Assembly: GCA_905221605.1 (NCBI GenBank)
Contig: CAJNDS010000091.1
Location: forward strand, 203,981-267,980
DNA: 64,000 bases
DNA from: Symbiodinium natans
Taxonomy: Eukaryota; Sar; Dinophyceae; Suessiales; Symbiodiniaceae
Direction of reading: 5' to 3'
Every line of letters begins with the position of its first letter. Within the stretch, counting starts at the first letter, position 1. Positions 22,338 to 33,798 of the stretch are shown here, piece by piece. The position numbers and the translations under genes are program-made. The notes beneath the pieces were generated by a model. That model saw nothing but the letters and a program-made list of their open reading frames with translations, had not been told where the DNA came from and searched no databases.

Positions 22338-22431
22338 CCTAAACCCTAAACCCTAAACCCTAAACCCTAAACCCTAAACCCTAAACCCTAAACCCTAAAC
22401 CCTAAACCCTAAACCCTAAACCCTAAACCCT
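22338..22431. repeat. CCCTAAA tract bounding the LINE remnant
   Basis: Thirteen nearly perfect CCCTAAA units. On the LINE's own strand they read TTTAGGG immediately before its truncated 5' end. Confidence 0.95.
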
Positions 22432-24210
22432 ACACTCTGGTAGGAAGGTGCGGTCGACATCATGGGCGCCGGACACAGAGCCAGCAGCCCCCAGGGCCAG
22501 CCTTGGGCTTGGAAAGGGGTGCTTTGTGGGGTAGGGTTTAGGGTTTAGGGTTTAGGGTTTAGGGTTTAGGGTTTAGGGTTTAGGGTTTAGGGTTTAGGGT
22601 TTGAGGGCTTACCGACGGAGTGCTCAAGGTGTGGGAGGTGGGATATTGGGAATGTTGAGGACTGGGGGGCGGCGGGGGGGGGGGGGGGTTGATCTGAAGT
22701 CTGTTCGGAACCCTGGAATCTAAACCCTAAACCCGAACCCCCCCCCCCCTTTTTCGCGGAATGCCCCAAGCTCCTAAACCCCAAAGCTCAATGGGTTGGC
22801 TAGGGCTAAGCGACGCCCAAAAGGGGAATGCTTGCGCCAAGAATGGCATGTTGTCATGTTGAACAAGTGCCATGTACCTCGAGTGTTTTGGGGTTTATAG
22901 GGTTCAGGGTTTAGCGTTCATGGGTACTTTTAAGTAGGGTTCTAACCAGGGTAACTACGGCAAGGTGCTGAGCAAAGGCACTTCTAAAACACAAGCAGGA
23001 GAGGGAAGGGTTTTTAGAAGAAGTTTCCAAGGACCCTCATTTGAAGAACCGATCCGAAGCCCTCGGCCCTAAACCGTAATTTCCTGAATCCCCTAAACCC
23101 CCTAAACCCCCAACCCCACACACACACATACACAAACAAAAACAACAAAAAACAACATACAACACGCATACACAAAACAGAGGCCCAACTGTTAAGTCCG
23201 TGCCCGAAGCGCACGGCCAGCGATGCACAAGCAGCTGCCGGGCATTCCTTCGCGAGGATTTCTGATATTGGCTTAGTTCAGGGTTTAGGGCTTGGACAAA
23301 AGGGCTTAGCGTCCAGCAGCTTTAGGGGCGTAGGAGGCTTTAAGGATGGAGGTACTTTTGGGGGCTGCACCCAAGCCTACACCCTCATAATCCAAACTGC
23401 CTCTGAATTCACCCTAAACCCTCGCCGTCACCAAGAAAAGGGGGCACCGCTGTATGATCCCATAGATGTTCGAAGAGCCACGAGTAACCAGGAATACAAA
23501 AAGGGCGCCCTTTTTTGTTCAAAAGGGTCTAAGGGAACCTGAAACCTAGTGTGAGTGAGTGAGTGAGGGAGTGAGTGAGTGAGTGAGTATCGACCTGCAC
23601 TTACGGTGCGGCCTACCTAACTTCTCAGGGAGGCTCCAGAAGCGTCATCGCCCCCCTCCGTCACAGAGTTCAAGTGGGGGAAAGAACTAGCTAGTGCAGA
23701 CAGTCACAGTGTGGAAAGCTGGGGCACGTATATTCAAACCCAAAGAGACGGGGACACAAAGCCCCTTGACCTAGTCTGCATGTCGTCATGATGCACCGAA
23801 GAATGTCATCATCTAGACTGTGACGGACGCGGCCTTGTGTTGACCTCACTGCTAACAGTCTTGCTGTCATCTTCGAGGCTTCGCCAAAGCTGCAAACCAC
23901 CACAAATGCGGTCGCTGCAACCATGAAGCAAGCTGAGGTGTTGGAATACCGGCCCGACATGCTGCAATTTGATTCGAAGAACAAGTTGCGCCACTAGAGC
24001 AAAACCAAAAAATAACCTAAGGGCAGCATGAGAACCGTGAGCCCTCTCGATGTCAGTGAGCTAATAGTGCATCGTCGAGTTTCGCAAGAAACTGAGGGGA
24101 ACACACTCAAACGTTAGTAACACTGCGGCGCTTTAAGGATTGAGGCCAGCTCGGAGATCCGCCTCTGTGGGCGGCACAAGGGGAGCACTGACGCCCCGGC
24201 TGAGCGTCAC
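22432..24210. other. Mixed repeat and unique sequence, gene status unclear
   Basis: It contains a TTTAGGG tract (22532-22602), a CA-rich block (near 23118) and a GTGA microsatellite (23552-23590). A plus frame ending at a TAG near 23994 reads protein-like (KLQTTTNAVAATMKQAEVLE) after a CTAAC...CAG context that could be an intron end near 23860; an ORF of 97 codons overlaps it on the minus strand. I could not decide which strand, if either, is coding. Confidence 0.35.
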
Positions 24211-24741
24211 TTAACCACAAAAGCCAACGGGCCCGCGAGTCCGCATTAGGCCATGGCCTCCTCGGGGGATGGACTGCGGTGTTTGCCTGCCACCAGAGCG
24301 GGAGTCTGTCCGCCGCACCGCCCTTCCTCTCTGCACCGGGAACACCCGTGCACAGCTATCCTGAGACTGCGGGCCGAAGACACGGCGACGCCTGTCAACC
24401 ACCCCGCCTCACTACGCCGGGTCCGCCCGAACGCAGCATATTACGTTCCGCCGCCAGCGCGGCCCGGCGGCGCTATGTGGCCCTCACATGATGCCCACGG
24501 GCGGCTACCATGGTTTTCCAACTCACCTGCTCAAGCTCCGGCTTCCCTGCAAAATTGCGCTCGTGACTGCTGTGACAGCATGCGGGACAGTGACGAACTT
24601 AGTGAAAGAGTTGCGCAGGTCAAACTTTCACTGCAACTTTCCCGGTAGAACAGAAGCTCCCCAAATCACAGAAGCAATATTTAGGATGTACGTAACCTCA
24701 TGTGTCTTCAAAACGGCTGCGGAATGGGTGTGACTCAAGAA
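24211..24741. other. GC-rich unique sequence with competing ORFs
   Basis: A plus frame of 131 codons begins with ATG in a good context at 24253, and other frames overlap it. Part of 24150-24480 is GC-rich, where long frames arise by chance. No domain, splice site or repeat was recognised. It may belong with the minus-strand ORFs just downstream. Confidence 0.3.
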
Positions 24742-24933
24742 TCACAGTATTCGGGTGACAGAACTAACGCTGAACTGGTGGTCACCAGGTCCTTCCTCCA
24801 TTCTCAGCGTATCTTCTGGCCGCAGGTAATTGAACTGGACTGCAATTTCAATAGCAGTCACATCCATACAGGTCAGCACATGTGGCGTGAACCGCACTTT
24901 GTCCGCTTTGGTACTAGCGGTCTGAGTGCTCAC
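24742..24933 (-). pseudogene. Probable frameshifted continuation of the 25280 ORF
   Basis: The minus frame STQTASTKADKVRFTPHVLT continues to a stop after SSVTRIL. It overlaps the last bases of the upstream frame, which stops at ATG TGA, so a one-base change joins the two. The combined protein would be about 180 residues. The composition is even and protein-like. Alternatives are a short intron or chance. The family was not recognised. Confidence 0.4.
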
Positions 24934-25280
24934 ATGTCACGCGCAATCTGGCCAACCTTCATGACATTCCCGGGCAGGACTCCAACATTGGTTTCAAAGC
25001 TTTGCGTAGTGAATGCGACATTCAGCTGAGCTAAATTCGCAGGATAAAGAGTCGGATCTTGCTTGACATTGGCCAAAGGCTTGTTTTTGTCCTTCTCAAA
25101 ACCCTTCGTCGCTTTGCCTTTGCCCTTGCTGTTGGAGGATGAGGCTTCAGTTTTCTCGGTTTTTGTCCGGTACTCACTGAACCTCTCTTTCACAGACAAC
25201 TTCTGGCGCTTCTTCTGCTGCTCAGAGGATGGGGCAGCAGGTTTCTCATCAGCGGGTGGGTCAGCGCCCTTCTCCGCCAT
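24930..25280 (-). CDS. Unrecognised protein, lysine-rich N-terminus
   Basis: The 116-codon minus-strand frame starts at an ATG in a favourable context (GCCATGGCG). Residues 1-75 are disordered-looking and charged (QQKKRQKLSVKERFSEYRTK, then a Ser/Lys/Gly stretch), and the remainder (QDPTLYPANLAQLNVAFTTQ) looks folded. Telomeric repeats are absent here, which favours genuine gene sequence. It ends at a TGA that overlaps the next frame. It could be the 5' exon of a spliced gene, or the gag-like start of an unidentified element. The basic stretch suggests nucleic-acid binding, but that is only inference. Confidence 0.5.
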   Translation of the reverse strand: MAEKGADPPADEKPAAPSSEQQKKRQKLSVKERFSEYRTKTEKTEASSSNSKGKGKATKGFEKDKNKPLANVKQDPTLYPANLAQLNVAFTTQSFETNVGVLPGNVMKVGQIARDM

Positions 25281-25660
25281 GGCGTCAGAAGAGTCAATGA
25301 GCTTGAACAGCTGGAAAACTGCGCGGGAAAGCAGAATAAGTACGCAAATGCATTCTTCTAAAAATCCATAATAAAATGATTTTTAGACCTGAAACTAGAA
25401 AAACAAGGGAATGGGGGCCTACTCTGGGTCCCAGTAGCCTTAAACCCGAAACCCTAAACCCCAAACCCTAAACCCTAAACCCTGAACCCCAAACAAAAAC
25501 CCCCAAAAAACAAGGGAATGGTGGCCAACTCTGTGTCCTAGCTTCTGATAGGAACCTCTAAAAGTAGGTACCCCCGCATAAAAGTTGGGTAGTATAACTT
25601 GGGGGATTGCACTGGTAGCCCCTTGCAGCTGCTGTATTCGTTGTAGACTAGCCTTTTTGG

Positions 25661-25761
25661 GGTTTAGGGTTTAGGGTTTCGGGTTTAGGGTACCCTAAAC
25701 CCTAAACCCTAAACCCTAAACCCTAACCCCTAAACCCTAAACCCTAAACCCTAAACCCTAA
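25661..25761. repeat. Head-to-head telomeric junction 1
   Basis: TTTAGGG units (25661-25690, one of them TTTCGGG) meet CCCTAAA units (25693-25761) across a TA dinucleotide: GTTTAGGGTACCCTAAAC. This is the orientation produced when two chromosome ends join. Confidence 0.9.
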
Positions 25762-25967
25762 GGCCACTCACTTCGAGAACCGCCCATGTAGCCATGGATC
25801 CAACAGGGAAGCCCACGAGATGACCTGAAGCACAGGCCACAGATGAACCCTAAACTTAACCCGAGCCCTGATTCCGGTTTCGGGTTTAGGGTTTAGGGTT
25901 GAGGGTTTAGGGTTGAGGGTTTAGGGTTTAGGATTTAGGGTTTAAAGGTTTAGGGTTTAGGGTTTAG

Positions 25968-26108
25968 GGTTTCAGGGTTTCAGGGTTTCAGGGTTTCAGG
26001 GTTTCAGGGTTCAGGGTTTCAGGGTTTCAGGGTTTCAGGGTTTCAGGGTTTCAGGGTTTCAGGGTTTCAGGGTTTCAGGGTTTCAGGGTTTCAGGGTCTC
26101 AGGGTCTC
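25968..26108. repeat. TTTCAGGG octamer array
   Basis: About 17 tandem TTTCAGGG octamers, with one TTCAGGG and final TCTCAGGG variants. They follow ordinary TTTAGGG units, a one-base-longer variant amplified in place. Confidence 0.93.
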
Positions 26109-27175
26109 ACGGTCTAGGGTCTAACTTTGTTCATAGGGAAGAAGGGAACGAGAGACAAGTTACCTATTTCCCGGTTGTGCCTGCTAGGGACTGGTAGCTG
26201 GGAGAGGGGAGGGAGGTGACTGCTGTAAAAACTATAGGGGTCCCAAAAATGTTGGATAAGGTGGTTGCTCCGCTTTGTTTGTCTTTTTGAATCGGGGGGC
26301 ATGTGGCCGGGGGGACGGGGAGGGGAGCCTAAACCCTATAAACCCTAAACCCTATCAGGGGTTTTGTTGCAGAGGGGCTGCCTAATTTAAGGCTGGCACA
26401 GGCGGCAGTTGTGGGTTGGCACTGAGACCATGCAGTAGCTTACTGGCTCTTCGTAGGGACCCTGGGAATATACCCTACGCGTTATCTTTAGGGCTTAGGC
26501 TGTAGGCTTTAGGCTTTAGGCTTTAGGCTTTAGGGTGTAGGGTTTAGGGTTAGGCTGAAGGCGCTGCTTCTGCCAAACTCTCTGCTGGTGGTTGACGGTT
26601 TACCTCAGTACCCTCCTCCAAACGCAAAAGCCTTAAACCATCAAACCCCAAAGCCTAAACCATACCCTCATCCCGCTACCCCCCTCTCCCCCTCCCCATG
26701 GCCACCCCTTAGAAGCTGTCTCTCAAGCATGCCGCGTCCGGCATCGTGCTTCCTGCCTGTGGAGCCCTACACCCTGAACCCTGAACCCTAAACCGGAAAC
26801 CCTAAACCCTAAGCTCAATTGCGCCAGGAGATCACTAATGCCGGCATCGCCATGCAAAACCCGGACCCAAAGCCCCCAACATCTGCTAAAGCGCAAGGCT
26901 TCCCTAGAGGCCCGTAAAACTCTCATACAAAACCGTAGATACAACCCTCATATATATATATATACACACATATGTATGTGTATATATATATATGTGTATA
27001 TATAAATATATGTGTATATATATATATATATATAGTAACCCGAAAAAATGTCCATGGAAGTATGCCTTTGTTCATATGTATATGTATATGCGTGTACACA
27101 TAGAAAAACTCACCCTCATATATCACTGTCAATATGTCTATATATATATATAAGGGACACACTCTTTATCTTATA

Positions 27176-27206
<31 letters not shown>

Positions 27207-27738
27207 TTATATGTATATACATATATATATATATATATTATATATTATATATATATATATCATACAAAATATATATATATATATATATACCCCCCCCCCC
27301 CCCCCCTATGAACCCCTTAGCCTACCCTGTGCACAACCTGGCTTGGCACCTCGGCACGCGCCATCGACCGGGAGTCCAGGCGGTCGAGCCTGGGGGGGGG
27401 GGGGGGGGGGGAGTTGCAAGCTTGCCACAGGGGCTGCGAAAGAAAACAAAAATGTTTCAGCAAACGCAAGTAAATCTTAAAAACATGTAATTCTACGCAC
27501 ACACACATATACATATATCATAGACTACAGTTTTGTATTTTATGTATTATTATATTACACATGTTTATATATATATATATATATATGCATATGTGTGTGT
27601 GGCCACTTCTCTGAATTCTGGTCCCTCCTGGGCTCACGATTATCAGGCAGGTCCCAGATGCCGCACAAAAAGAGGCCGCAATTTCGAGAATTGACCATAA
27701 ATATAAATACATATATATATATATATATGTGTGTATTT

Positions 27739-27850
27739 AGGTCTGGGTCTTGGGTCTTGGGTCTTGGGTCTTGGGTCTTGGGTCTTGGGTCTTGGGTCTT
27801 GGGTCTTGGGTCTTAGGTCTTGGGTCTAGGGTCTGGGGTCTAGGGTCTAG
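27739..27850. repeat. TCTTGGG heptamer array
   Basis: About 12 copies of TCTTGGG follow a TATA microsatellite and grade into TCTAGGG and TTTAGGG. The heptamer length is kept while two positions differ from the telomere unit. Confidence 0.93.
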
Positions 27851-28351
27851 AGTCTAGGGTTTAGGGTTTGGAGTTCTAAAGGATTACACAGGAGGGATAT
27901 ATTTTGAGGCAAAGGTTGCAAGTCTTCAAGGCTTTCGGAATGACAGGCATTCAAAGGGTTATCAGGGCTGAGGAAAGTTAAGTTCTTTGGGGGGGGGAAC
28001 TAGGGGTGTTTGGGTTTAGGGTTTAGTGTTTAGGGTTTAGGGATGCAGTGCTAGGTTTCAGAATTTGGGCATATAGCCCCCAATAAACCAAAAAGTCTTT
28101 GACAGGGATTGGGGTTTGGGGTTTAGGGTATTTAGTATCCCCCCCCTTTTTTTCGCATAATGGGGAAACACCCCGACCCAAAACCCTAAACCCTAAACCC
28201 TGAACCCTAAACCCGAAACCCTGAACCCTAAACCCTAAACCCTAAACCCTATACCCTAGGGAGAAACATCCCAAATTGAGGGCTTCAAGCTTCGATCGAT
28301 GTGTCGGGCATGAGTGCCTTTCGTGGCTTGCGGGCTCCGAGGGCTCCAGCA

Positions 28352-28872
28352 GCTTCCGTTTAGGGTTTAGGGTTTAGGGTTTAGGGTTTAGGTTTAGGGT
28401 TTAGGGTTTAGGGTTTAGGGTTTAGGGTTTAGGGTTTGGGGTTTGGGGTTTAGGGTTGAGGGTTTAGGGCTTTAGGGGTTTTAGGGTCTTGGGGTTTTAG
28501 GGTTTTAGGGTTTAGGGTTTAGGGGTTTTAGGGTTTTAGGGTTTTAGGGTTTCAGGGTTTAGGGCTTAGGGTTTGAGGGTTTTAGGGTTCAGGGTTTAGG
28601 GGTTTTAGGGTTTTAGGGCTTTAGGGTTTTAGGGTTTTAGGGTTTTAGTGTTTTAGGGTTTTAGGGTTTGAGGGTTTTAGGGTTTAGGGGTTTTAGGGTT
28701 TTAGGGTTTTAGGGTTTTAGGGTTTTAGGGTTTTAGGGTTTGAGGGTTTAGGGTTTAGGGTTTTAGGGCTTTAGGGTTTTGGGGTTTTAGGGTTTTAGGA
28801 TTTGAGGGTTTCAGGGTTTAGGGTTTAGGGTTCAGGGTTCTAGGGTTTTAGGGGTTTAGGGGTTTAGGGGTT
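28352..28872. repeat. TTTAGGG tract grading into TTTTAGGG octamers
   Basis: Ordinary TTTAGGG units to about 28445 are followed by more than 400 bp dominated by TTTTAGGG octamers with scattered TTTGAGGG, CTTTAGGG and TTTCAGGG forms. At about 520 bp this is the largest telomere-like block in the window. Confidence 0.93.
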
Positions 28873-29966
28873 AGGGTTGCATTTCACCCGGGGTTCCGAC
28901 AAATTACAGACATGTAGGGTAAGTACGGTTTTCATCTTTTTGGGTGGGCACTTGTTAACCTACTTGCAAGCAAGCCCTATACCCTAAAGTCTATGGTTAC
29001 GACTTATTTTAGCGGCTCTTTGTGATCTTCATTCTGAGCCACCACTGCGCGTAGCCGTCCGCCATGCCAATCCTCACTTTGTGCGCTTCCAAACTCCAAA
29101 AACGCCAGTCCCAAACCCTCGACGAAATAGACCCCTGGGCCTAAACCCTAGACCCTAAACCCTAAACCCTAAACCCTAAACCCTAAACCCTAAACCCTAA
29201 AACCCTAAACCCTAAGCCCGAATCCCTGCACCTTAAACCAATGCTTCTTCGGGCTTGTGCCGGGAGCTTCGCCACCTTCAGGATTTTCAGGTTCGGGAAA
29301 GTTTCGAATGTTTCGTGGAAAGTTGTGAGGAGTTTCTTCGTTGGCTGTATAGTTTTTCAAGTTGGATGGGCTTGAGGGTTTAGGGTTTCGTACTTCAAAA
29401 AGTTTAAAGGTCAGCAGGGTGCCCCTTTTGTGCTTAAAGGGGTTTATAGGGGAACCTAGAGCCCCCCCAAAAAAGGGAATAAGGCCCCTAAACCCTAAAC
29501 CCTAGACCCTAGACCCTAGACCCTGAACCCTAAACCCTCAACCCTAAACCCTAAACCAAGCAGCTCACTTTCCCTGGGCCAAGTGTGTTGCAGTGTCGGA
29601 TGCCCCTCGCGACAACCGTCGGCGAAAACGACATCCTTGCCGGGATCAGAGAGTCTCCAGCCCGGAGCCCGAAAACCCTAAACCCTAAACCCTAAACCCT
29701 AAACCCTAAATACTAAACCCTAAACCCAAGACTTTGACAGCCAACCAAGAAACAGCTTCTTTGGTTTAGGGCGGGGACATGGGTGTAGGGTTCAGGTATC
29801 CCTAGAACACTAGACTCAAGAGTAACCTAGGAATACGAAGGGTGCCCTTTGTGGCTGAAGGCTTATACTGGAACCTACAGCCTAAGAAAGGGTTTAGGGT
29901 TTAGGGTTTAGGGTTTAAGGTTTAGGGTTTAGGGTTTAGGGAAATTCCCTATTCCGAATACCTTGT

Positions 29967-30023
29967 GCTCAGCTAGCTGTTCTTGGACTCTGGGTCCAAG
30001 AGTCCAAGAACAGCTAGCTGAGC
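29967..30023. repeat. Perfect 24-bp hairpin
   Basis: Arms GCTCAGCTAGCTGTTCTTGG plus ACTC (29967-29990) and their exact complement (30000-30023) flank a 9-nt loop. TTGT/ACAA extends the stem with a mismatch. It could be a MITE remnant, a small palindrome or a structured RNA element. Confidence 0.85.
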
Positions 30024-30844
30024 AACAAGGCTTAGGGTGAGGGTTTCAGGGTTTATGAGGGATCGCCCTGTGAACCCTGCACCCGAAAACCTATGAACAA
30101 AAAAAGGAGGGAATGCTTCGACTGGGCATCCCTAGAAGAACAGCGTTTCGACGCTAAAACCTAACCCCCTAAGCCCCAAACCCTAAACGCTAAACCCTGA
30201 ACCCCACTTACTTGTCCAGTAACCTGGGGGAATTAAGGGTTAACCTTTGGGATTTTATTGGGATTAGAAGTCCCCAAAAACGTTAAGGGTTACCTAGTCT
30301 ACTGGTAAGCCCAAACCCTAACCCCAGAAAGGAACCCCCTGACTCCAAACCATACACCCACCTTAAATCCTGAACCCGAAACCCTAATCCATAAACCTAA
30401 ACCCCCTGAACCCTAAACCCCCGAAACCCTAAACACCCTAAACCCTAAAACCCCTAACCCCTAAACCCTAAACCCCCTACACCCTAAACCCTAAACCCGA
30501 AACCTTAAACGGAACCCCGAACGCTACGAAACCTTGAGCCCTGAGGATCCTATGAGTGTAAGTCTGAAGCCCTGTGAGCCCCGTGAGTGTAAGTCTGAAC
30601 GCCTAAACCCTAAACCCTAAACCCTAAACCCTAAACCCTAAACCCTGAACCCTACTTGGAGGTTCGTGTGTACTTATACGTAGTGTATAGGTACTATGCT
30701 TATGAACGTATTTAGGGTACTTATACCCCTGCTGTCAAATATGCAGAAACCTTCACGCAAGCCCTAAGCCCTAGACCCTAAACCCTAAACCCGAAACCCT
30801 AAACCCTAAACCCTAAACCCTCAACCCGAAACCCTTATTGAAGG

Positions 30845-30925
30845 GGAAGCGGCAAGGTGATCCCGGAGCTGCGCATCTTCGTCACAGCCGCCCCCCTGGT
30901 GAACAGGCAGATGCGAAGGGGCATG
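30845..30925 (+). pseudogene. Captured coding-like fragment (27 open codons)
   Basis: Between a CCCTAAA tract and a TTTAGGG tract, one plus frame reads GSGKVIPELRIFVTAAPLVN and remains open to the boundary. It alternates hydrophobic and polar residues like real protein. No stop or splice site was seen and the parent gene is unknown. Confidence 0.4.
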
Positions 30926-32403
30926 GGTTTAGGGTTTAGGGTTTAGGGTTTAGGGTTTAGGGTTTAGGGTTTTGGGTTTAGGGTTTTGGGTTTAGGGTTT
31001 TGGGTTTAGGCATCGTTTTTTTGGGAAACCCTCAACCCGAAGCCAAGACCTTTAAATACTTGGTTGCTCTTTAACCCCCCCCCAGTAAAAGTTTAACTTG
31101 TAGCTCTCTGAAAATGAAATTAGCGGAGCCTCAAAACATATAAAGTGATAAAGCTGTAGTAAAGTCCCACCTAGCTTACATGCCGAAACCCCTGATGGCC
31201 CTAAACAACCCTAAAACCATGTAACCTTCAGATAACCCTTGAAACCCACATAGCCCTTGTATGACCTTCCTATACCTCCTATAACCCTGGCATAACCCTT
31301 ACAACCCTCATAACCCAAATATACAACCTTATTGTAACCCTCCTTTAACCCTTACATAACCCTTCTAGCCCTTGTATATCCTTGACATGACCCTCACATA
31401 CCTTTTTTCTAACCCTCCAAAATCCCTTGGACTCCCTCCTGAAACCCTTATATAACCAAACAGAACCCTCCTAAAACCTGTCGCATTTGACACGAGACCC
31501 TTGTATCCCTCCTAAAGCGCTCCTATAACCCTTGTATAATCCTGACCTTCTTCTACCCCTTACAGAACCCTCCGATAGCCTTCATATAACCCCCTCATAA
31601 CCCTCCTGTAACCCTGACATAAACCTCCTTAACCCTCACCCTAAACCCCGAACCCTTACAGCCCCTCGAACCCTCCAGGGGCTCAGCGCCCGCACCTTCT
31701 CGACGCAAGCGCCGGCGAAGGCCTGGCTCCTCTGCCCTGCGCCGGACCAGCCTTTCGTGGGCTTCTTTGGGGTTTAGGGTTTAGGGTTTAGGGTTTAGGG
31801 TTTAGGGCTCTGGCTGAGGGCAGAAGAAGGGATATGGAAGGGATATGGAAGGGATATGTCCGGGGATATATAGAGGTCATGAAGGGCTTCCAAAGTTATA
31901 CAGGGGTTATAGAGTTGCAGGAAACCTTGCCTATTTAGCTGTATGGCACCGCGCATATACCCCCCGCCCACCAAAACCCCATTCTCCACTCATTTGTCCC
32001 AACCATTTTCTCCAACAGCATACCACTTCATCCCCCACCCCCGAGTCAGAAAAATATTATCTCAACAAGTATTATACCATCATCGTTCCGCAACTCGTTC
32101 CAACTTGCCAGACCTTACATTTCCATTTTCAGCCGGCCAGTCTTTTGCCCGCAAGCGTCCAAATCTCCAGCATCCCATTCTTCATCGAGCATGACAACTG
32201 CCCTCACCCCCCAAACCGCACCATTTTCCTCTCAAAATCCCAAGATCCCAACCTAAGTCGCCATCCTAGGAATACTACATACCTCAACCTATCTAAATAG
32301 GCAAGGGGGGCTTTTTGAATTTGGCTCAGGGTTTGGGATTAAGGGTTGTAACTCTGATATGAGGACAAGAATAACAATAATCAAGAAAACACATAGATAA
32401 ATA

Positions 32404-32435
<32 letters not shown>

Positions 32436-33757
32436 CTGCATTAAGATCAATTACAGTCTCGCAATGGGATTAAAGAACATTCAAGCTGATGTCGGTGAAG
32501 TCGTGTCTAAGGACTTTGAGTATGACTTGGTTCGTCTTGTCTTTATCACTCTTGGTTTCTTCCGACAGTTTTCTCCCGAAACCCCCGGTGTGTTGGTGAG
32601 TTTTCCTGCTAAGTGGGCTTCGTATCTCTCGGGAAGTATGCTCAAACGACCACCTTGACAATTAAAGGCACCTTTCTGCGCTGTTTTCTGTCTTTCTTGC
32701 ATTGATCTCATCCTCGTTGATTTCACAGTAGCGTCTGCCATGTTCACGACAGGAGCATGTGTCCCGCCCCAAGGTTTTAAGCACAAGGCACCGAAACCCC
32801 TAAACCCTAAACCTTTCAAACCTCTAAAACTACCCTTAAAGCCCGTTAAACCCTTGAAGCCCGAAACCCCCAAAACCCTCAACCCTCAATCCTCCCAGGG
32901 CTGAGCTAGGAAGCCTTGTGCCTTCAGCGCAATTTCGATGTATTCCTCAGCCCACGTGCGGCTTCGAGGTTAAAGGGGGGGGGGAGGGGGTGGGGCGGGC
33001 TTGGGGTTATCTAGGGGTTTTGGGGTTCAGGGGTTTGGGGCTTTAGTGGGTTTAGGAGTGTAGGTGTATGGCTACGCAAGCTCTTGGATTGGAACGTGCG
33101 GACTTGTGGGACGCCCGACTGCGGACCATGTGCAGAAATCTATGCACACATAAGGGACATATGAGAAAGGTGACTCGAGGCAGGGCTATGCTCAGGGTAT
33201 CAGAAGTACTATTATTCTGGCATTTGCCATTTTGCCGGGTGACTGGACTAGAAGTATCTGACAACGGCAACCCCTAAACCCTACACCGAACCCCTCAACC
33301 CTGAGCACGAATGGTTTAGGGTTTGGGGTTTAGGGTTAGGGTTAGGGTTTAGCGTTTAGGGCTTAATTAGGGCTTAGGGCTTAACGCTTTGGTAAGTCGG
33401 CTTGATCCCTCCAACCGCCAAATGTATCGGGTTTATAGGGTTAAGCTCGATGAGAGAAGGTAGGGTTTAGGGTTCAGGATTTAGTAGGGTTTAGGGTTTA
33501 GGCTTTACGGTTTAGGAGTTTTAGGGTTTAGGGAAAGAAATCATAAAACCGAAGCCCCCGTAACAGAGTAGCTTTGCAATCTTTCGAGTCGAGACTTGGC
33601 AAGGGGATGGAAGCAAGCTGTTCACTGTTCACTGCATATCCACAAACTGGCTGGTCCTTAGTAGGGAATTTTGGGTTTAGGGTTTAGGGTTGAGGGTTGA
33701 GGGTTGAGGGTTGAGGGTTGGGGGTTGGGGGTTGAGGGTTCAGGGTTCAGGGTTTAG

Positions 33758-33798
33758 AGGGCCCTACATATACCCTTTAGTGGACTATGTAGGGCCCT
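33758..33798. repeat. Short perfect hairpin
   Basis: Arms AGGGCCCTACATA (33758-33770) and TATGTAGGGCCCT (33786-33798) are exact complements around a 15-nt loop, between a GGGTTGA variant tract and unique sequence. Confidence 0.8.

Larger units (their letters stand above)
25281..29962. other. Telomere mosaic with variant arrays, no supported gene
   Basis: Beyond the arrays listed separately, the stretch holds AT microsatellites (26945-27295 and 27505-27740), a C run (27291-27306), a G run (27392-27411) and small unique islands. ORFs here are translations of microsatellite or heptamer repeats. Partial pieces of the GGGTGCCCTTTT family occur at 25400-25440, 25500-25590 and 29400-29490. Confidence 0.75.

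Noticed and set aside
21822-22349. Plus-strand ORF of 175 codons opposite the LINE ORF
   Set aside because: The minus strand has a clear zinc finger and nuclease-like motifs; the plus frame is its GC-rich shadow.
26923-27490. Several Ile/Tyr-rich ORFs up to 118 codons
   Set aside because: They are AT microsatellite and poly(C)/poly(G) translations on both strands.
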